Shown: positions 63,776-64,000 of the stretch, in pieces | Layout: the number at the start of each line of letters is the position of its first letter | How positions within the stretch are numbered: position 1 is the first letter of the stretch | Source of the DNA: Adlercreutzia wanghongyangiae | GTDB taxonomy: Bacteria; Actinomycetota; Coriobacteriia; Coriobacteriales; Eggerthellaceae | Length of the DNA stretch: 64,000 nucleotides | Assembly: GCF_035989245.1 (NCBI RefSeq) | Contig: NZ_JAYMFF010000014.1 | Span: 1-64,000 of the forward strand | Reading direction: 5' to 3' | Program-made: the position numbers and the translations under genes | The notes under the pieces: model-generated | Seen by the model: the letters and a program-made list of their open reading frames with translations, nothing else | The model's database searches: none | What the model was told of the DNA's origin: nothing

Positions 63776-64000
63776 CTATTCCACGCGGAGCATGCGGTAG
63801 CCGATGCCGACGTGGGTTTGCAGGTAGCGGGGGTTGGCGGGGTCGGGCTCAATTTTCTTGCGCAGGGTGGTCATGAACACGCGCAGACTGGGCAAATCAC
63901 TGGCCAAAGCCTGACCCCACACCTCCTTCAGAATGTAGTTGTGGGTCAGCACCTTCCCCGTGTTGCGGGCCAGCAGGGCCAGCAGCTTGTACTCGATGGG
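63776..64000 (-). CDS. OmpR/KdpE-type response regulator, C-terminal part
   Basis: Partial; runs off the window edge. 74 residues of winged-helix DNA-binding domain: PIEYKLLALLARNTGKVLTH, VWGQALASDLPSLRVFMTTLRK and PRYLQTHVGIGYRML, closest in memory to KdpE. The receiver domain lies beyond position 64000. Confidence 0.85.
   Translation of the reverse strand, partial: PIEYKLLALLARNTGKVLTHNYILKEVWGQALASDLPSLRVFMTTLRKKIEPDPANPRYLQTHVGIGYRMLRVE

Overview
The window is high-GC, densely coded DNA that fits the Eggerthellaceae (Coriobacteriia, Actinomycetota). The signs are two Tat-exported molybdopterin oxidoreductases with Fe-S partners, a TorD chaperone, TatB/TatC, HypA, an orphan NrfD-type anchor, paired OFA-type MFS carriers, CaiB/Frc-type CoA-transferases, WYL and LuxR/NarL regulators and oxalate genes. 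The family assignment is an inference from gene content; I could not run a search. No rRNA, tRNA, CRISPR array, intact insertion sequence or prophage is visible.

Layout. 1-0.22 kb: a 43-codon hydrophobic peptide with a sequestered Shine-Dalgarno and a possible convergent antisense RNA, resembling a type I toxin-antitoxin locus. 0.2-4.8 kb: a formate-dehydrogenase-N-like pair (beta, alpha) in which the Sec/Cys position of the alpha subunit is Gly. 5-7.2 kb: membrane protein, REP array, Mn-type cation diffusion facilitator. 7.4-14.6 kb: oxalyl-CoA decarboxylase, AEC carrier, pyruvate:ferredoxin oxidoreductase carrying a REP pair inside its reading frame. 14.7-18.7 kb: duplicated-domain lipoprotein, small HTH regulators, DUF2975 protein, and a radical SAM/SPASM maturase followed 4 bp later by a 28-residue two-Cys peptide (candidate RiPP). 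19-23 kb: formyl-CoA:oxalate CoA-transferase, WYL regulator, cysteine synthase. 23.4-43.4 kb: LysR regulator, ETF genes, sigma-54 activator, sigma-54 itself, then a large catabolic cluster resembling the carnitine cai/fix set (CoA-ligase fused to a metallo-beta-lactamase domain, CaiA-, CaiB- and CaiD-like proteins, an Old Yellow Enzyme-family reductase, two MFS carriers) and an isolated Hsp70 substrate-binding domain. 43.5-54.6 kb: groEL/groES with CIRCE, a two-component system, nadE, hypA, tatC, tatB, a metal-ligand-depleted amidohydrolase next to menG, DUF5685. 54.6-64 kb: a MITE-like inverted repeat, TorD, a DMSO-reductase-family pair with less GC-biased codons, Fic protein, SPFH protein, GntR, NrfD-like anchor, and the C-terminus of an OmpR/KdpE-type regulator.

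How it works together. Frc plus Oxc plus a carrier give oxalate to formate and CO2. The cai-like cluster should activate a carboxylate as a CoA thioester, reduce or hydrate it, and pass electrons through ETF. At least four promoter sequences with -24/-12 (sigma-54) architecture lie in front of etfBA, the MFS-led operon, the CaiB-like gene and the Hsp70-domain gene, next to the genes for sigma-54 and its activator, so this stretch reads as one sigma-54 regulon.

Three dispersed repeat families are present: GTAG-type REP palindromes, a roughly 130-bp leader element with a covarying hairpin, and a short 'TCATCCTGAGCG' palindrome.
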